From Candidatus Nanopelagicaceae bacterium (GTDB lineage: Bacteria; Actinomycetota; Actinomycetes; Nanopelagicales; Nanopelagicaceae): a stretch of 64,000 nucleotides of DNA. Positions 26,828 through 36,069 of the stretch are shown in pieces. Position 1 is the stretch's first letter. Every line of letters starts with the position of its first letter. The translations under genes and the position numbers were made by a program. The notes beneath the pieces were generated by a model, which had not been told where the DNA came from, did not search any database, and was given only the letters and a program-made list of their open reading frames with translations. The stretch lies in the NCBI GenBank assembly GCA_030730425.1, contig JANQVH010000012.1:1-64000 (forward strand), written 5' to 3'.

Positions 26828-29800
26828 GCCTTATTTAGCTTGAGTTGAAGACCGAGCTCTTGCTCACCTGGTTTTAGATTTAAATCTCGCTCAAATGAGA
26901 GAGCAAGTACTTCCTCGCTTATCCAGGCAGCTCCATCTTCTATTGCCTGCGAAGATTGCTCATCAGAGTTCCACTTAACATGGATGCGATCACTAACATC
27001 AAAGCCTGATGCTTTTCTCTCATCTTGAATGGCTCGAATCGCCTCCCTAACAATGCCTTTTGCGATCAAATCACTTGTTAGGTTTAAATCAAGAGCTACG
27101 CTCTCTCCAGAGTGAGAGGCAACGGCCCATCCAGTTCTTGGGGTCTCAGTAATTACCAGATCATCTTCAGTAATTTCTGCAGATTTCAAACCATAGGTGA
27201 TTTGAGCTTTGCCATCACTTCTTACTTGGTTGACTAATTCTTGGGCATTTGTTGCAGTAATAGCCTTTGATATCTCTTGGACTTCGCCACCAAATTTTGC
27301 TCCAAGAGATCTGAAGTTAGCTTTAATTGAGATATCTACTAAATCTGCTCCAGCACTTGCCAGATCATCTAATGACTCAACATTTAACTCATCTGAGATC
27401 TGTTCACGTAATTCAGTAGATAGTAACTTCCAACCAGGGGCTGCAATTAGCGCCCGTGATAGTGGCTGGCGAATCTTGACTCCTGATTGCGCTCTTGATG
27501 CTCGCCCGAGCTCGACCAATCTTCTAGTCAGAGCTACTGATTTTGATAGCTCCTTATCAATTACTGAAGTATCACTAATTGGAAAATCGGCTAGATGAAC
27601 CGAGATAGGGCCATCTTTTTCAACGATGCGAATCAATTTTTGCCAGACATGTTCGGTGATAAATGGAACCATTGGAGCCATAAGCAGGGTAACATTTTTA
27701 AGGCAGTGATGCAGCGTTGAAAGAGCTGCGCTATCGCCATCCCAGAATCTTCTTCTTGATCTTCTTACATACCAATTTGATAAGTCATCGATAAATGTGG
27801 CAAGGGCAGATCCAGCTAACTGTGAATCAAAATCGCTTAGAGCTTGATCTACTGTTGCAATTAATTGATTCAATTCACTCAAAATCCAACGATCCATCGT
27901 TGAGAGCTCGCTGGTTTTAGTAATGGGGGAGGGTGAGTAATTGGCAGCTGAGGCGTAGAGAGTGAGAAAAGAAACTGTGTTCCAATAGGTAAGTAGAGTC
28001 TTTCTAACTACCTCAGAGATTGCATCGTGGCCAACTCGTCTGGCGCTCCAAGGAGAACCAGCAGCGAGCATGTACCAACGCACTGCATCTGCTCCATGTT
28101 TATCCATAAGAGCCATTGGCTCTAATACATTTCCTAGGTGCTTACTCATCTTGCGTCCATCTTTATCCAAGATGTGGCCAAGGCAGAGCACGGTTTTATA
28201 TGAAGATTTATCAAATACTAAAGTGCCAATTGCCATCAAGGTATAGAACCAGCCACGGGTTTGATCAATTGCTTCGCAGATAAAGTCAGCTGGATAAGCC
28301 TCTTTGAACTTCTCCTCTGAACCTTGCTTATGGGGATAGCCCCATTGCGCAAAGGGCATAGCACCTGAGTCATACCAACAGTCAATAACTTCTGGGGTTC
28401 GCACCATCTGCGATGAACAGCTAAGGCAGCTAAATACAATCTCATCAACAAAGGGGCGATGGAGTTCAAGATCAGTTAAATCTTTGCCATAACGGCTCTG
28501 CAGTTGAGCCTTTGAGGCAAAAGCTTCCTCATGTTTATTCTCGCATCTCCAAATTGGAAGGGGAGTACCCCAGTAGCGATTTCGCGAGAGAGCCCAATCG
28601 ATATTGTTATTTAACCAATCGCCATAACGACCATTTTTGATTGTCTCTGGATGCCAATCGGTAGCAGCATTTTCTCGAAGTAAGGCATCTTTGATTTTAG
28701 TTGTTCTGATGTACCAAGAAGGTTGAGCGTAATAGATAAGGGGAGTGTGACATCTCCAGCAATGTGGATAGGAGTGCTCATATTGTTGGTGTTTATAGAG
28801 CGCTCCAGATTTCTTTAGCTCTTTAATTAAGACCTTATCTGCTTGCTTAAAGAACATTCCTCCAACTGTTGCAATACCTGCTTCAAATTCACCATTTGGA
28901 GCAATTGGATTTACAACTGGCAGGCCATATTTGCGGCAGGTTTGCAAGTCATCTGCGCCAAAGGCTGGGGCTTGATGGACTAATCCAGTGCCATCTTCGG
29001 TGGTTACATAATCTGCCAGAACCACATAGTGAGCATCTGGAATATCGATAAATTTAAAGGGAGGTTGATATTTAATCTTCTCTAATTGACTTCCCTTTAA
29101 CTCTCTTAGAATTTCATAGCTGCTACCTACGAGCTCAACTAAATTCTTTGCTATCACCAATACTTCAGAGCTAACTTCTTTCTCAGGATCAGCTTTAGTT
29201 CTAACTACCAAGTAATCAACATCTGGGTTTACTGCAATTGCAGTATTTGATACCAAGGTCCACGGAGTTGTAGTCCAAACTAGAAGGGATGCGCCAAGAT
29301 CTTTTAGCTCCCCATCGGTGATTGGAAAGCGGAGATAAACACTTGGGTCAGTCACGCTCTCATAGCCTTGAGCTAGCTCATGATCTGATAGACCGGTGCC
29401 ACATCTTGGGCAATATGGAGCTACTCGATAATCCTGAACTAATAGACCTTTACTATGAATCTGAGCAAGTGACCACCAGACGCTTTCAATATATTCATTA
29501 GACATAGTCCAATAGGCCTGATCAAAATCAACCCAGAAACCCATCCGCTCGGTCATCTCAGTAAATGCGCCCACATGTCTCTGCACCGATTGACGACACT
29601 TCTCATTAAAGGCAGCAATTCCAAATTTTTCGATATCGCCTTTGCCAGAAAATCCCAACTCTTTCTCAACTGCAATCTCAACCGGAAGGCCATGGCAATC
29701 CCAACCTGCTTTACGGATTACATATTTACCTTTCATGGTTTGATAGCGAGGAAATACATCCTTAAAAACTCTAGCTTCAATATGGTGAGTTCCTGGCAGC

Positions 29801-29970
29801 CCATTTGCAGTTGGCGGCCCTTCATAAAAAGTCCAGCTCTCTCCACCTTGGCGCATTTGGACGCTGCTATGGAAAATATCTTGGGTTTGCCAGAAATCTA
29901 AAACTTCATGTTCTATTTTTGGAAGATCGATTGAGGCAGATAGCGGGAGATAAGGCGAAGTACTAGCCAC
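26824..29970 (-). CDS. ileS: Isoleucyl-tRNA synthetase, type 2 (IleRS2)
   Basis: 1048-residue class I synthetase charging tRNA-Ile. The first signature reads GPPTANGLPGTHHIEAR: the usual HxGH is GTHH (residues 60-63), a GXHH arrangement. KMSKH is the second signature. The CP1 editing domain is present (LLVWTTTPWTLVSNTA), as are zinc-type cysteine pairs (APYCPRCGTGLS; HCWRC). The long C-terminal region fits the eukaryote-like type 2 enzyme of actinobacteria. The GTG start at 29970 has GAGGGGG 8 nt upstream, and this ribosome site belongs to the T-box switch. Confidence 0.96.
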   Translation of the reverse strand: MASTSPYLPLSASIDLPKIEHEVLDFWQTQDIFHSSVQMRQGGESWTFYEGPPTANGLPGTHHIEARVFKDVFPRYQTMKGKYVIRKAGWDCHGLPVEIAVEKELGFSGKGDIEKFGIAAFNEKCRQSVQRHVGAFTEMTERMGFWVDFDQAYWTMSNEYIESVWWSLAQIHSKGLLVQDYRVAPYCPRCGTGLSDHELAQGYESVTDPSVYLRFPITDGELKDLGASLLVWTTTPWTLVSNTAIAVNPDVDYLVVRTKADPEKEVSSEVLVIAKNLVELVGSSYEILRELKGSQLEKIKYQPPFKFIDIPDAHYVVLADYVTTEDGTGLVHQAPAFGADDLQTCRKYGLPVVNPIAPNGEFEAGIATVGGMFFKQADKVLIKELKKSGALYKHQQYEHSYPHCWRCHTPLIYYAQPSWYIRTTKIKDALLRENAATDWHPETIKNGRYGDWLNNNIDWALSRNRYWGTPLPIWRCENKHEEAFASKAQLQSRYGKDLTDLELHRPFVDEIVFSCLSCSSQMVRTPEVIDCWYDSGAMPFAQWGYPHKQGSEEKFKEAYPADFICEAIDQTRGWFYTLMAIGTLVFDKSSYKTVLCLGHILDKDGRKMSKHLGNVLEPMALMDKHGADAVRWYMLAAGSPWSARRVGHDAISEVVRKTLLTYWNTVSFLTLYASAANYSPSPITKTSELSTMDRWILSELNQLIATVDQALSDFDSQLAGSALATFIDDLSNWYVRRSRRRFWDGDSAALSTLHHCLKNVTLLMAPMVPFITEHVWQKLIRIVEKDGPISVHLADFPISDTSVIDKELSKSVALTRRLVELGRASRAQSGVKIRQPLSRALIAAPGWKLLSTELREQISDELNVESLDDLASAGADLVDISIKANFRSLGAKFGGEVQEISKAITATNAQELVNQVRSDGKAQITYGLKSAEITEDDLVITETPRTGWAVASHSGESVALDLNLTSDLIAKGIVREAIRAIQDERKASGFDVSDRIHVKWNSDEQSSQAIEDGAAWISEEVLALSFERDLNLKPGEQELGLQLKLNKA

Positions 29971-30171
29971 TAAAAAAACCCCCTCGAAATTCGAATAAAA
30001 CGCTCTTCGATCTCTTGGAGGGGCGATCTTGCGACCGCGGTACCACCCACCTTGCAGCTTTCTGCTGCCGCTTTTAAAAAAACTTACTGCTGGTTCTAGA
30101 TGAGCTCTTGACTCACTTCTTCCAACTCGCTCACAGGTGATTGCCTGGTCATCGCGATAACTGATGTAAGC
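29971..30171 (-). promoter_or_regulatory. Translational T-box riboswitch controlling ileS
   Basis: The minus-strand leader contains the T-box core GGTGGGTGGTACCGCGG. The antisequestrator is GGTGGG, bulge TGGTACC, GCGGTC, tetraloop GCAA, GATCGC, CCCTCC (plus-strand 30017-30051). Bulge TGGT fits an ACCA tRNA end (discriminator A, as in tRNA-Ile). A short Stem I, GCTTACA/TGTGAGC (30165-30171 with 30129-30135), has Ile codon ATC (30139-30141) on its 3' side, followed by A, as candidate specifier. CCCCTCC of the core can instead pair with the ribosome site GAGGGGG (29979-29985), so uncharged tRNA-Ile would free translation. A -10 TAGAAT lies at 30178-30183. Confidence 0.88.
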
Positions 30172-30223
30172 GCGCTCATTCTAGCCTATAGCGGGGCGAG
30201 TGGCATTTAAATCAATAAACCTT

Positions 30224-30229
30224 TAGCCT
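30224..30229 (+). promoter_or_regulatory. Weak -10 candidate for the traR/dksA-like gene
   Basis: TAGCCT fits TANNNT and ends 8 nt before GTG 30238. It faces the ileS promoter (30178-30183), so the two transcripts are divergent. The call depends mainly on the repeated spacing seen at other genes. Confidence 0.3.
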
Positions 30230-30237
30230 TCGCCGTT

Positions 30238-31053
30238 GTGGCATTAAAAAAGAAAGTCCGCTCAGCGGTTGCGAAGTTTAAGAAGAAATCTAGCCCAGCG
30301 AAGGCAAAACCTAAGGCCAAGAGCGTTAAGCCAAAGGCTAAAAAAGCTCCAGCAAAAAAAATTGCAGCTAAGAAAGCTCCGGCGAAAAAAGCGCCAGTAA
30401 AGAAAGCGCCAGTTCGCCCAACTCTTGCTAAGAAGGCGCCTTTAAAGAAAGCCCCTGCCCAGATTATGAAGGGTGCGCATAAGACTGCTCTTACCAGCAG
30501 TACTGCAAAGGGCGGAGCAACAACAATTTCAGTTTATAAACCAGAGATAGAGGCAAGTGATCTTGTAGTTGTTCCAGAAAAACGTTTAGTAATGCCACCG
30601 CCAATTAGAACTCCAAAGTTAGGAAAGAAAGCCCCAGCGCTAAAGCCAGTGAAGGCAGCGCCTTCTCCCTTCGTTCTAGATGGCGAAGAATCTTGGAGCG
30701 CTACTGAGATGAAAGCAATTAAATCTGAACTTTCGAAAGATTTAGTAAGGTTGCAGAAAGAGCTCGAAGCAATTGAAAGTGAAATGGATGATCTAATTGA
30801 AGCTTCAGGAGTTGGAGCTGGCGATGATCAAGCTGATGCTGGCGCCAAGACATTTGAACGCGAACATGAGATATCGCTGGTCTATAACGCCAGAGACATG
30901 GTTCTTCAGACTGAGAGAGCGTTAGAGCGAATTGAAACAAAAACTTATGGGCGATGTGAGGATTGTGAAAGTGCGATTGGAAAAGCCCGTCTCCAAGTTT
31001 TCCCTCGGGCCACTCTTTGCATGTTATGCAAACAGAAGGAAGAGCGCCGATAA
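30238..31053 (+). CDS. TraR/DksA-type C4 zinc-finger protein with lysine/alanine/proline-rich N-terminus
   Basis: 271 residues. The first 90 or so are a basic tail with repeated AKKAP units (for example PAKKAPVKKAPV), like histone H1 or mycobacterial HupB tails. The C-terminal half is a coiled coil (LSKDLVRLQKELEAIESEMDDL) followed by a zinc finger with CxxC pairs at 240/243 and 261/264. DksA-family proteins enter the RNA polymerase secondary channel; the basic tail may add nucleic-acid binding, which is inference. Genes of this type sit before lspA in many actinobacteria. The start is GTG. Confidence 0.85.
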   Translation: MALKKKVRSAVAKFKKKSSPAKAKPKAKSVKPKAKKAPAKKIAAKKAPAKKAPVKKAPVRPTLAKKAPLKKAPAQIMKGAHKTALTSSTAKGGATTISVYKPEIEASDLVVVPEKRLVMPPPIRTPKLGKKAPALKPVKAAPSPFVLDGEESWSATEMKAIKSELSKDLVRLQKELEAIESEMDDLIEASGVGAGDDQADAGAKTFEREHEISLVYNARDMVLQTERALERIETKTYGRCEDCESAIGKARLQVFPRATLCMLCKQKEERR

Positions 31054-31544
31054 GGTCGTCGGGTGCTAACCGCGCGCGACGACTCTTTATAGCAATTACA
31101 GTAGTAATTTTTGCACTCGACCTAATTAGTAAGAATTGGGCCCTCTCCTATCTTCAATACCGAGAGCCAGTAAAGCTCATAGGAGACTTTCTTCAATTAA
31201 CTTTTGCCACAAATCCAGGTGCTGCATTTAATTTAATTGCTGATGCCACCTTAATTCTGAGCTCTTTAAAACTCTGCGTAGCCGCCTTCATTCTCTATTT
31301 CATTGGCAGAGTCACTAATGGGTCTTGGGCAATTGCCTTAGGCCTACTACTTGGTGGAGTTCTTGGAAATTTGATGGATCGAGCCTTTAGGCCGCCGGGA
31401 CCATGGAGGGGCGAAGTTATTGATTGGATAGAGCTACCTAATTGGCCAGTATTTAACATTGCTGATTCAGCGATTGTTACTTCAGCGATTTTAATGAGCC
31501 TTCTAGCAATTCGAAATATTGAGCCATATAAGAAGGTTATTTAA
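31026..31544 (+). CDS. lspA: Lipoprotein signal peptidase LspA (signal peptidase II)
   Basis: Membrane aspartyl protease that cuts prolipoprotein signal peptides after lipid attachment by Lgt, also encoded here. Four hydrophobic helices; motifs ATNPGAAFNL, GGVLGNLMDRAFR and FNIADSAIV supply the conserved Asn and the two catalytic aspartates. ATG 31026 gives 172 residues with a 28-nt overlap with the zinc-finger gene; a TTG at 31017 is possible. No clear ribosome site resolves the start. Confidence 0.94.
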   Translation: MQTEGRAPIRSSGANRARRLFIAITVVIFALDLISKNWALSYLQYREPVKLIGDFLQLTFATNPGAAFNLIADATLILSSLKLCVAAFILYFIGRVTNGSWAIALGLLLGGVLGNLMDRAFRPPGPWRGEVIDWIELPNWPVFNIADSAIVTSAILMSLLAIRNIEPYKKVI

Positions 31545-32473
31545 TGGAGCGCGAGAAGAGAGCGATTCAGATAGATCAAGCCCAAGATGGCCAGAGAGTT
31601 GATACAGCTTTAGCAAAAGTTTTAGAGCTATCAAGAAGCGTTGTGGCTGATCTACTTAATGCTGGTGAAGTTTTGCAGGGAAAGAAACCGCTTTCAAAAT
31701 CTGATCGGGTCAGCGCAGGAGATCGATTAACTGTTTTAATGCCAGCTATCTATGATCCACTGGAGTTAAAAGAAACCCCAATCGATACTCTTGAAATTAT
31801 CTATGACGATGATGATGTTGTCGTAGTTAATAAACCGGTGGGTTGCGCTGCGCATGCAAGTCCAGGCTGGATGGGACCAACTGTTGTCGGCGCACTTCTT
31901 GCCAGGGGTTATCGAATCTCAACAACTGGTCCCCAGGAGCGTCAAGGAATTGTGCAGAGGCTAGATGCCGGAACATCTGGGCTAATGCTCTTGGCAAAGC
32001 ATGAACGCTCCTACATTTCTATGAAGAATCAATTTAGAAATCGCAGTATCGAAAAGGTTTATCGCACACTCATTCAGGGACATATTGATCCAGTTGAGGG
32101 AAGTATTGATGCTCCAATTGGGCGCCACCCAAGAGAGGATTATCGTTTTGCTGTTGTCGCCGATGGCAAGGCGAGCATCACTCACTATGAATTGATTGAG
32201 TATTACCAAGGAGCATCTCTGTTAAAAGTAGTTCTAGAAACTGGAAGAACTCACCAGATTCGAGTTCATTTCAATGCCCTGCGCCATCCTCTAGTTGGCG
32301 ACCTTGCCTATGGAGGAGATCCTGTCCTTGCTGCACGCCTAGAGCTAAAGAGACCTTGGCTTCATGCGATGGAACTATCTTTTAATCAACCCTCAAGTGA
32401 TCAGCGAATCACCCTAAATGCCCCACTGCCTGATGATCTAACGCGCGCCCTTGCGTTGCTTGCCGTCAAGTGA
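31544..32473 (+). CDS. rluD: RluA/RluD-family pseudouridine synthase
   Basis: 309 residues. An S4-like RNA-binding domain (DGQRVDTALAKVLELSRSVVADLL) is followed by the pseudouridine synthase domain with VVVNKPVG, catalytic Asp in QRLDAGTSGLML, EKVYRTLI and ETGRTHQIRVH. Relatives modify 23S rRNA helix 69 (RluD) or other sites; the exact target cannot be told from sequence by eye. Start and lspA stop share one base (TAATG). Confidence 0.92.
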   Translation: MEREKRAIQIDQAQDGQRVDTALAKVLELSRSVVADLLNAGEVLQGKKPLSKSDRVSAGDRLTVLMPAIYDPLELKETPIDTLEIIYDDDDVVVVNKPVGCAAHASPGWMGPTVVGALLARGYRISTTGPQERQGIVQRLDAGTSGLMLLAKHERSYISMKNQFRNRSIEKVYRTLIQGHIDPVEGSIDAPIGRHPREDYRFAVVADGKASITHYELIEYYQGASLLKVVLETGRTHQIRVHFNALRHPLVGDLAYGGDPVLAARLELKRPWLHAMELSFNQPSSDQRITLNAPLPDDLTRALALLAVK

Positions 32474-32484
32474 GAGCAAGAGAG

Positions 32485-32490
32485 TAATCT
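32485..32490 (+). promoter_or_regulatory. -10 element of a leaderless dnaE promoter
   Basis: TAATCT ends 8 nt before GTG 32499. The hexamer lies just after the rluD stop and supports choosing GTG 32499 over the longer open frame that starts at 32451 inside rluD. Confidence 0.45.
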
Positions 32491-32498
32491 GCACGACC

Positions 32499-35400
32499 GT
32501 GAGCCAGGGTTTTGTCCATCTACATGTCCATACTGAGTATTCGATGCTCGATGGAGCAGCTCGCGTTGAAAAATTAGCTGAGGAAGTAGCCCGCTCTGGC
32601 GATGGCGCAATCGCTATGACTGATCATGGAAATGTTTTTGGCGCATTTGATTTCTATAAAACTATGAAGAGCGCAGGGGTTAAACCCATCATTGGAATAG
32701 AGGCCTATGTAGCTCCAGAGTCAAGGTTTGAAAAAAAGCGAGTCAAGTGGGCTGAGGGCGGGGAAGATGATGTCTCAGGAGGTGGGGCCTATACCCATAT
32801 GACGCTCTGGGCTGAAAATAATGTTGGCCTTGCTAATTTATTTCGCCTCTCATCTCTAGCATCGCTAGAAGGTTTTTACTACAAACCAAGAATGGATCGC
32901 GAGTTGCTCTCGCAATATGGCCAAGGACTAATTGCAACAACAGGCTGCGCGGCAGGAGAGATTCAAACTCGCATCAGAATGGGGGCATATAACGAAGCCC
33001 GGGCAGCGGCAGCAAATTACCGCGATATTTTTGGAGCAGATAATTACTTTGTTGAAATTATGGATCATGACATTGAAATTGAAAGACGCGTTAAAGATGA
33101 TTTACTAAAGCTCTCAAAAGAGCTAGGGCTTCCACTTGTTGCAACAAACGATCTTCACTACACCTATGCCGATGATGCTAAACATCATGAAGCACTTCTC
33201 TGTATTCAATCTGGAACAACTCTGGCTGATCCCAAGAGATTTAAGTTTGAAGGTAAAGAGTATTACCTCAAAGATGCAGCAACGATGCGCCGTATCTTTA
33301 AAGACCTTGAAATTGCCTGCGATAACACTCTTGCAATCGCCGAACGCTGCAATATTACGATGCGCGAGAATGAAAATTTGCTCCCTCAATTTGCAGTTCC
33401 TGAAGGCGAGAGTGAGAACTCTTGGCTAATTAAAGAAGGCGAACGAGGCTTATTAGAGAAATTTGGAGCAAAGAGCATGGATGAGATTGCGCCTCAGTAT
33501 CAGGCGCGACTTCATTTTGAATTAGATGTTATGACCAAGATGGGATTTGCAGGTTACTTCTTAGTTGTTGCAGACCTTGTAGCTCAAGCCAAGAGAGAGG
33601 GCATTCGTGTTGGTCCGGGGAGAGGCTCTGCCGCTGGATCTCTTGTTTCATACTCTTTAGGAATTACCGGACTTGATCCAATTAAACATGGATTGCTCTT
33701 TGAGCGCTTCTTAAATCCAGACCGTATCTCGATGCCTGATATTGACTTGGACTTTGATGAGCGTAGACGCTCAGAGATGATCAGATATGCCACCAATAAA
33801 TATGGCGATGATCGAGTTGCTCAGATTATTACCTATGGAACTATTAAATCTAAAGCTGCAATCAAAGATGCTGCCAGAGTTTTAGGCTATCCATATGCGC
33901 TAGGTGAGCGATTAACTAAAGCTCTACCTCCTTCAATTATGGGTAAAGATATTTCACTTCAAGGGGTATTTGATAAAGAAAATGAGCGCTTTGGCGAGGC
34001 GCAAGAATTTAGAAATATCTATGAGAGCGATCCTGATTCCAAAACTATCGTTGATATGGCCAAGGGACTTGAAGGACTCAAGCGACAATGGTCAGTTCAT
34101 GCCGCTGGGGTGATTCTTAGTAGAGAGCCTTTGATAGATGTCATCCCGATCCATCGAAGAGAGGCTGATGGATCAATTATTACTCAATTTGATATGGGCG
34201 CATGCGAAGCAACAGGGCTATTAAAGATGGACTTTCTCGGACTTCGTAATCTCTCAGTTCTAGATGACTGCCTAGAAAATATCAAGAGCAATCAGGCAAA
34301 GACAATTGTTCTAGAGTCTTTAGAACTCTCAGATAAAAAGACATTCGAATTGCTCTCAAGAGGTGAGACTCTAGGAGTATTCCAATTAGATAGCGCTCCA
34401 ATTCGAGCTCTACTTAGATCAATGGCGCCAGATTCATTTGAAGATATTTCAGCTGTTATCGCTCTTTATCGCCCCGGCCCTATGGGGGTTAATGCTCATA
34501 ATGATTATGCAGATCGCAAGAATAAACGTAAGAGAATTGAACCAATTCATCCTGAGTTGAGTGCAGCACTTGATGAGATTCTGGCAGATACCTATGGGCT
34601 TATTGTTTATCAAGAACAAGTTATGGCAATTGCACAGAAACTTGCTGGTTTCTCTCTAGGTCGAGCAGATTTACTACGTAAAGCCATGGGCAAGAAGAAT
34701 AAAGAGATTCTTGATAAAGAGTATGTTCACTTCGAAGAGGGCATGCGTAACAATGGATTCTCAAGTATTGCTATCGAAGAGCTATGGAAGACGCTGATTC
34801 CATTCTCTGATTACGCCTTTAATCGAGCACATAGCGCAGGCTATGGAGTTCTCTCGTTCTGGACCGCTTATCTAAAGGCAAATTATCCAACTGAGTACAT
34901 GGCAGCGCTACTTACTAGCGTCAGGGATGATAAAGATAAGTCAGCGCTTTACTTAAATGAATCTCGCCGAATGGGAATTAAGGTTCTGCCTCCTGATGTT
35001 AATTTCTCAAATGCGGAGTACACCCCAGGCGGTAATGACATTCGATTTGGTCTTACTGCCATTAGAAACATTGGGGAAAATGTTGTGGCATCGATTGTTA
35101 AAAATCGAAATGAGAAAGGTAAGTACACCTCCTTTAGCGATTTTCTAGCCAAAGTTGATCAAACGGTCTGTAATAAAAAGACTATTGAGTCCCTAATTAA
35201 AGCTGGGGCCTTTGATTCCCTTGGCCACTCTCGTAAGGGGCTCATGAGTATTTATCTTGAAGCCATTGATTCAGTATTAGAAGAAAAGCGCGCCCAGGCT
35301 ATAGGTCAATTTGATTTATTCGGTGGGGCAAATGAAATTAGCGTTAATGGCATCGCATCTTTAGCGCTTGAAGTCAGTGATCAAGAGTGGGAGAAGGCCC

Positions 35401-36020
35401 TTCTACTTGCCTATGAGAGAGAAATGCTGGGCCTCTATGTTTCAGATCATCCACTTCTTGGAGTGGAGCATGTATTAAGGAGCGCAACTGATACAACAAT
35501 TAGTCAGATTTTAGATGAAGGGGTAGTTCACGAGCAGATAATTACCATCGCTGGGTTAATTACAGCGGTTCAGCGAAAAGTGAGTCGGCAAGGCCAATCC
35601 TGGGCGATTGTTACAGTTGAAGATCTTGAAGGCGCGATTGATGTGCGCTTCTTTTCATCTACTTATCAAACACATGCCCTAAATCTAATTGAAGATCGCA
35701 TCGTAATTATTCGCGGAAGAATTGATAAACGTGAAGAGACGCCGCAAATTACCGCTCTAGAGTTAACTCTTGCTGACATTAATCAAGCACCGATTGGTCC
35801 CTTTGTTATAAAGCTTGAAGCCGAGCGATGCACACCTCCTGTTGTTGATCGAATGAAGGAGATATTGCGTTCCCATCCTGGAACTAGAGAAGTTCATCTA
35901 AAAATTGAAGGTGGAACAAAGAACACCATCCTCAAACTTGATGATGGATTGAAAATTACTGCCTCACCAAGCCTGAGTGCAGACCTCAAGTCAATTCTCG
36001 GCCCAGATTGTTTGGTTTAG
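32499..36020 (+). CDS. dnaE: Replicative DNA polymerase III alpha subunit DnaE1
   Basis: About 1173 residues. The PHP domain starts FVHLHVHTEYSMLDGA; the palm contains VGPGRGSAAGSLVSYSLGITGLDP and PDIDLDFDERRR with the catalytic aspartates; LYRPGPMGVN, YQEQVMAIAQ and FNRAHSAGYGVLSFWTAYLK follow. GQFDLFGG (35307 onward) is a consensus internal beta-clamp motif, in contrast to QLSLGF in DnaE2. The OB fold and C-terminal domain are complete. It is the main replicase. Translation from GTG 32499 removes 16 non-homologous residues of the open frame. Confidence 0.97.
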   Translation: MSQGFVHLHVHTEYSMLDGAARVEKLAEEVARSGDGAIAMTDHGNVFGAFDFYKTMKSAGVKPIIGIEAYVAPESRFEKKRVKWAEGGEDDVSGGGAYTHMTLWAENNVGLANLFRLSSLASLEGFYYKPRMDRELLSQYGQGLIATTGCAAGEIQTRIRMGAYNEARAAAANYRDIFGADNYFVEIMDHDIEIERRVKDDLLKLSKELGLPLVATNDLHYTYADDAKHHEALLCIQSGTTLADPKRFKFEGKEYYLKDAATMRRIFKDLEIACDNTLAIAERCNITMRENENLLPQFAVPEGESENSWLIKEGERGLLEKFGAKSMDEIAPQYQARLHFELDVMTKMGFAGYFLVVADLVAQAKREGIRVGPGRGSAAGSLVSYSLGITGLDPIKHGLLFERFLNPDRISMPDIDLDFDERRRSEMIRYATNKYGDDRVAQIITYGTIKSKAAIKDAARVLGYPYALGERLTKALPPSIMGKDISLQGVFDKENERFGEAQEFRNIYESDPDSKTIVDMAKGLEGLKRQWSVHAAGVILSREPLIDVIPIHRREADGSIITQFDMGACEATGLLKMDFLGLRNLSVLDDCLENIKSNQAKTIVLESLELSDKKTFELLSRGETLGVFQLDSAPIRALLRSMAPDSFEDISAVIALYRPGPMGVNAHNDYADRKNKRKRIEPIHPELSAALDEILADTYGLIVYQEQVMAIAQKLAGFSLGRADLLRKAMGKKNKEILDKEYVHFEEGMRNNGFSSIAIEELWKTLIPFSDYAFNRAHSAGYGVLSFWTAYLKANYPTEYMAALLTSVRDDKDKSALYLNESRRMGIKVLPPDVNFSNAEYTPGGNDIRFGLTAIRNIGENVVASIVKNRNEKGKYTSFSDFLAKVDQTVCNKKTIESLIKAGAFDSLGHSRKGLMSIYLEAIDSVLEEKRAQAIGQFDLFGGANEISVNGIASLALEVSDQEWEKALLLAYEREMLGLYVSDHPLLGVEHVLRSATDTTISQILDEGVVHEQIITIAGLITAVQRKVSRQGQSWAIVTVEDLEGAIDVRFFSSTYQTHALNLIEDRIVIIRGRIDKREETPQITALELTLADINQAPIGPFVIKLEAERCTPPVVDRMKEILRSHPGTREVHLKIEGGTKNTILKLDDGLKITASPSLSADLKSILGPDCLV

Positions 36021-36057
36021 GCAAGGTAATCCTCTGCGAGGTAATTGCTTGCTCAAT

Positions 36058-36063
36058 TAGAAT
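36058..36063 (+). promoter_or_regulatory. -10 element of a leaderless hisD promoter
   Basis: TAGAAT ends 6 nt before GTG 36070. No ribosome site is present. This is the most likely promoter of the his-trp block. Confidence 0.5.
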
Positions 36064-36069
36064 AGCTAG

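Noticed and set aside
30280-30480. DNA tandem repeat in the AKKAP-coding stretch
   Set aside because: The nucleotide units are irregular; the repetition is at protein level in an open, conserved gene.
32451-32498. Upstream extension of dnaE into rluD
   Set aside because: The PHP domain begins right after GTG 32499, which also has a -10 at the spacing seen elsewhere.
36028-36046. Small CCTC-TGC-GAGG hairpin after dnaE as terminator
   Set aside because: Only 4 bp of stem and no T-run; too weak to call.
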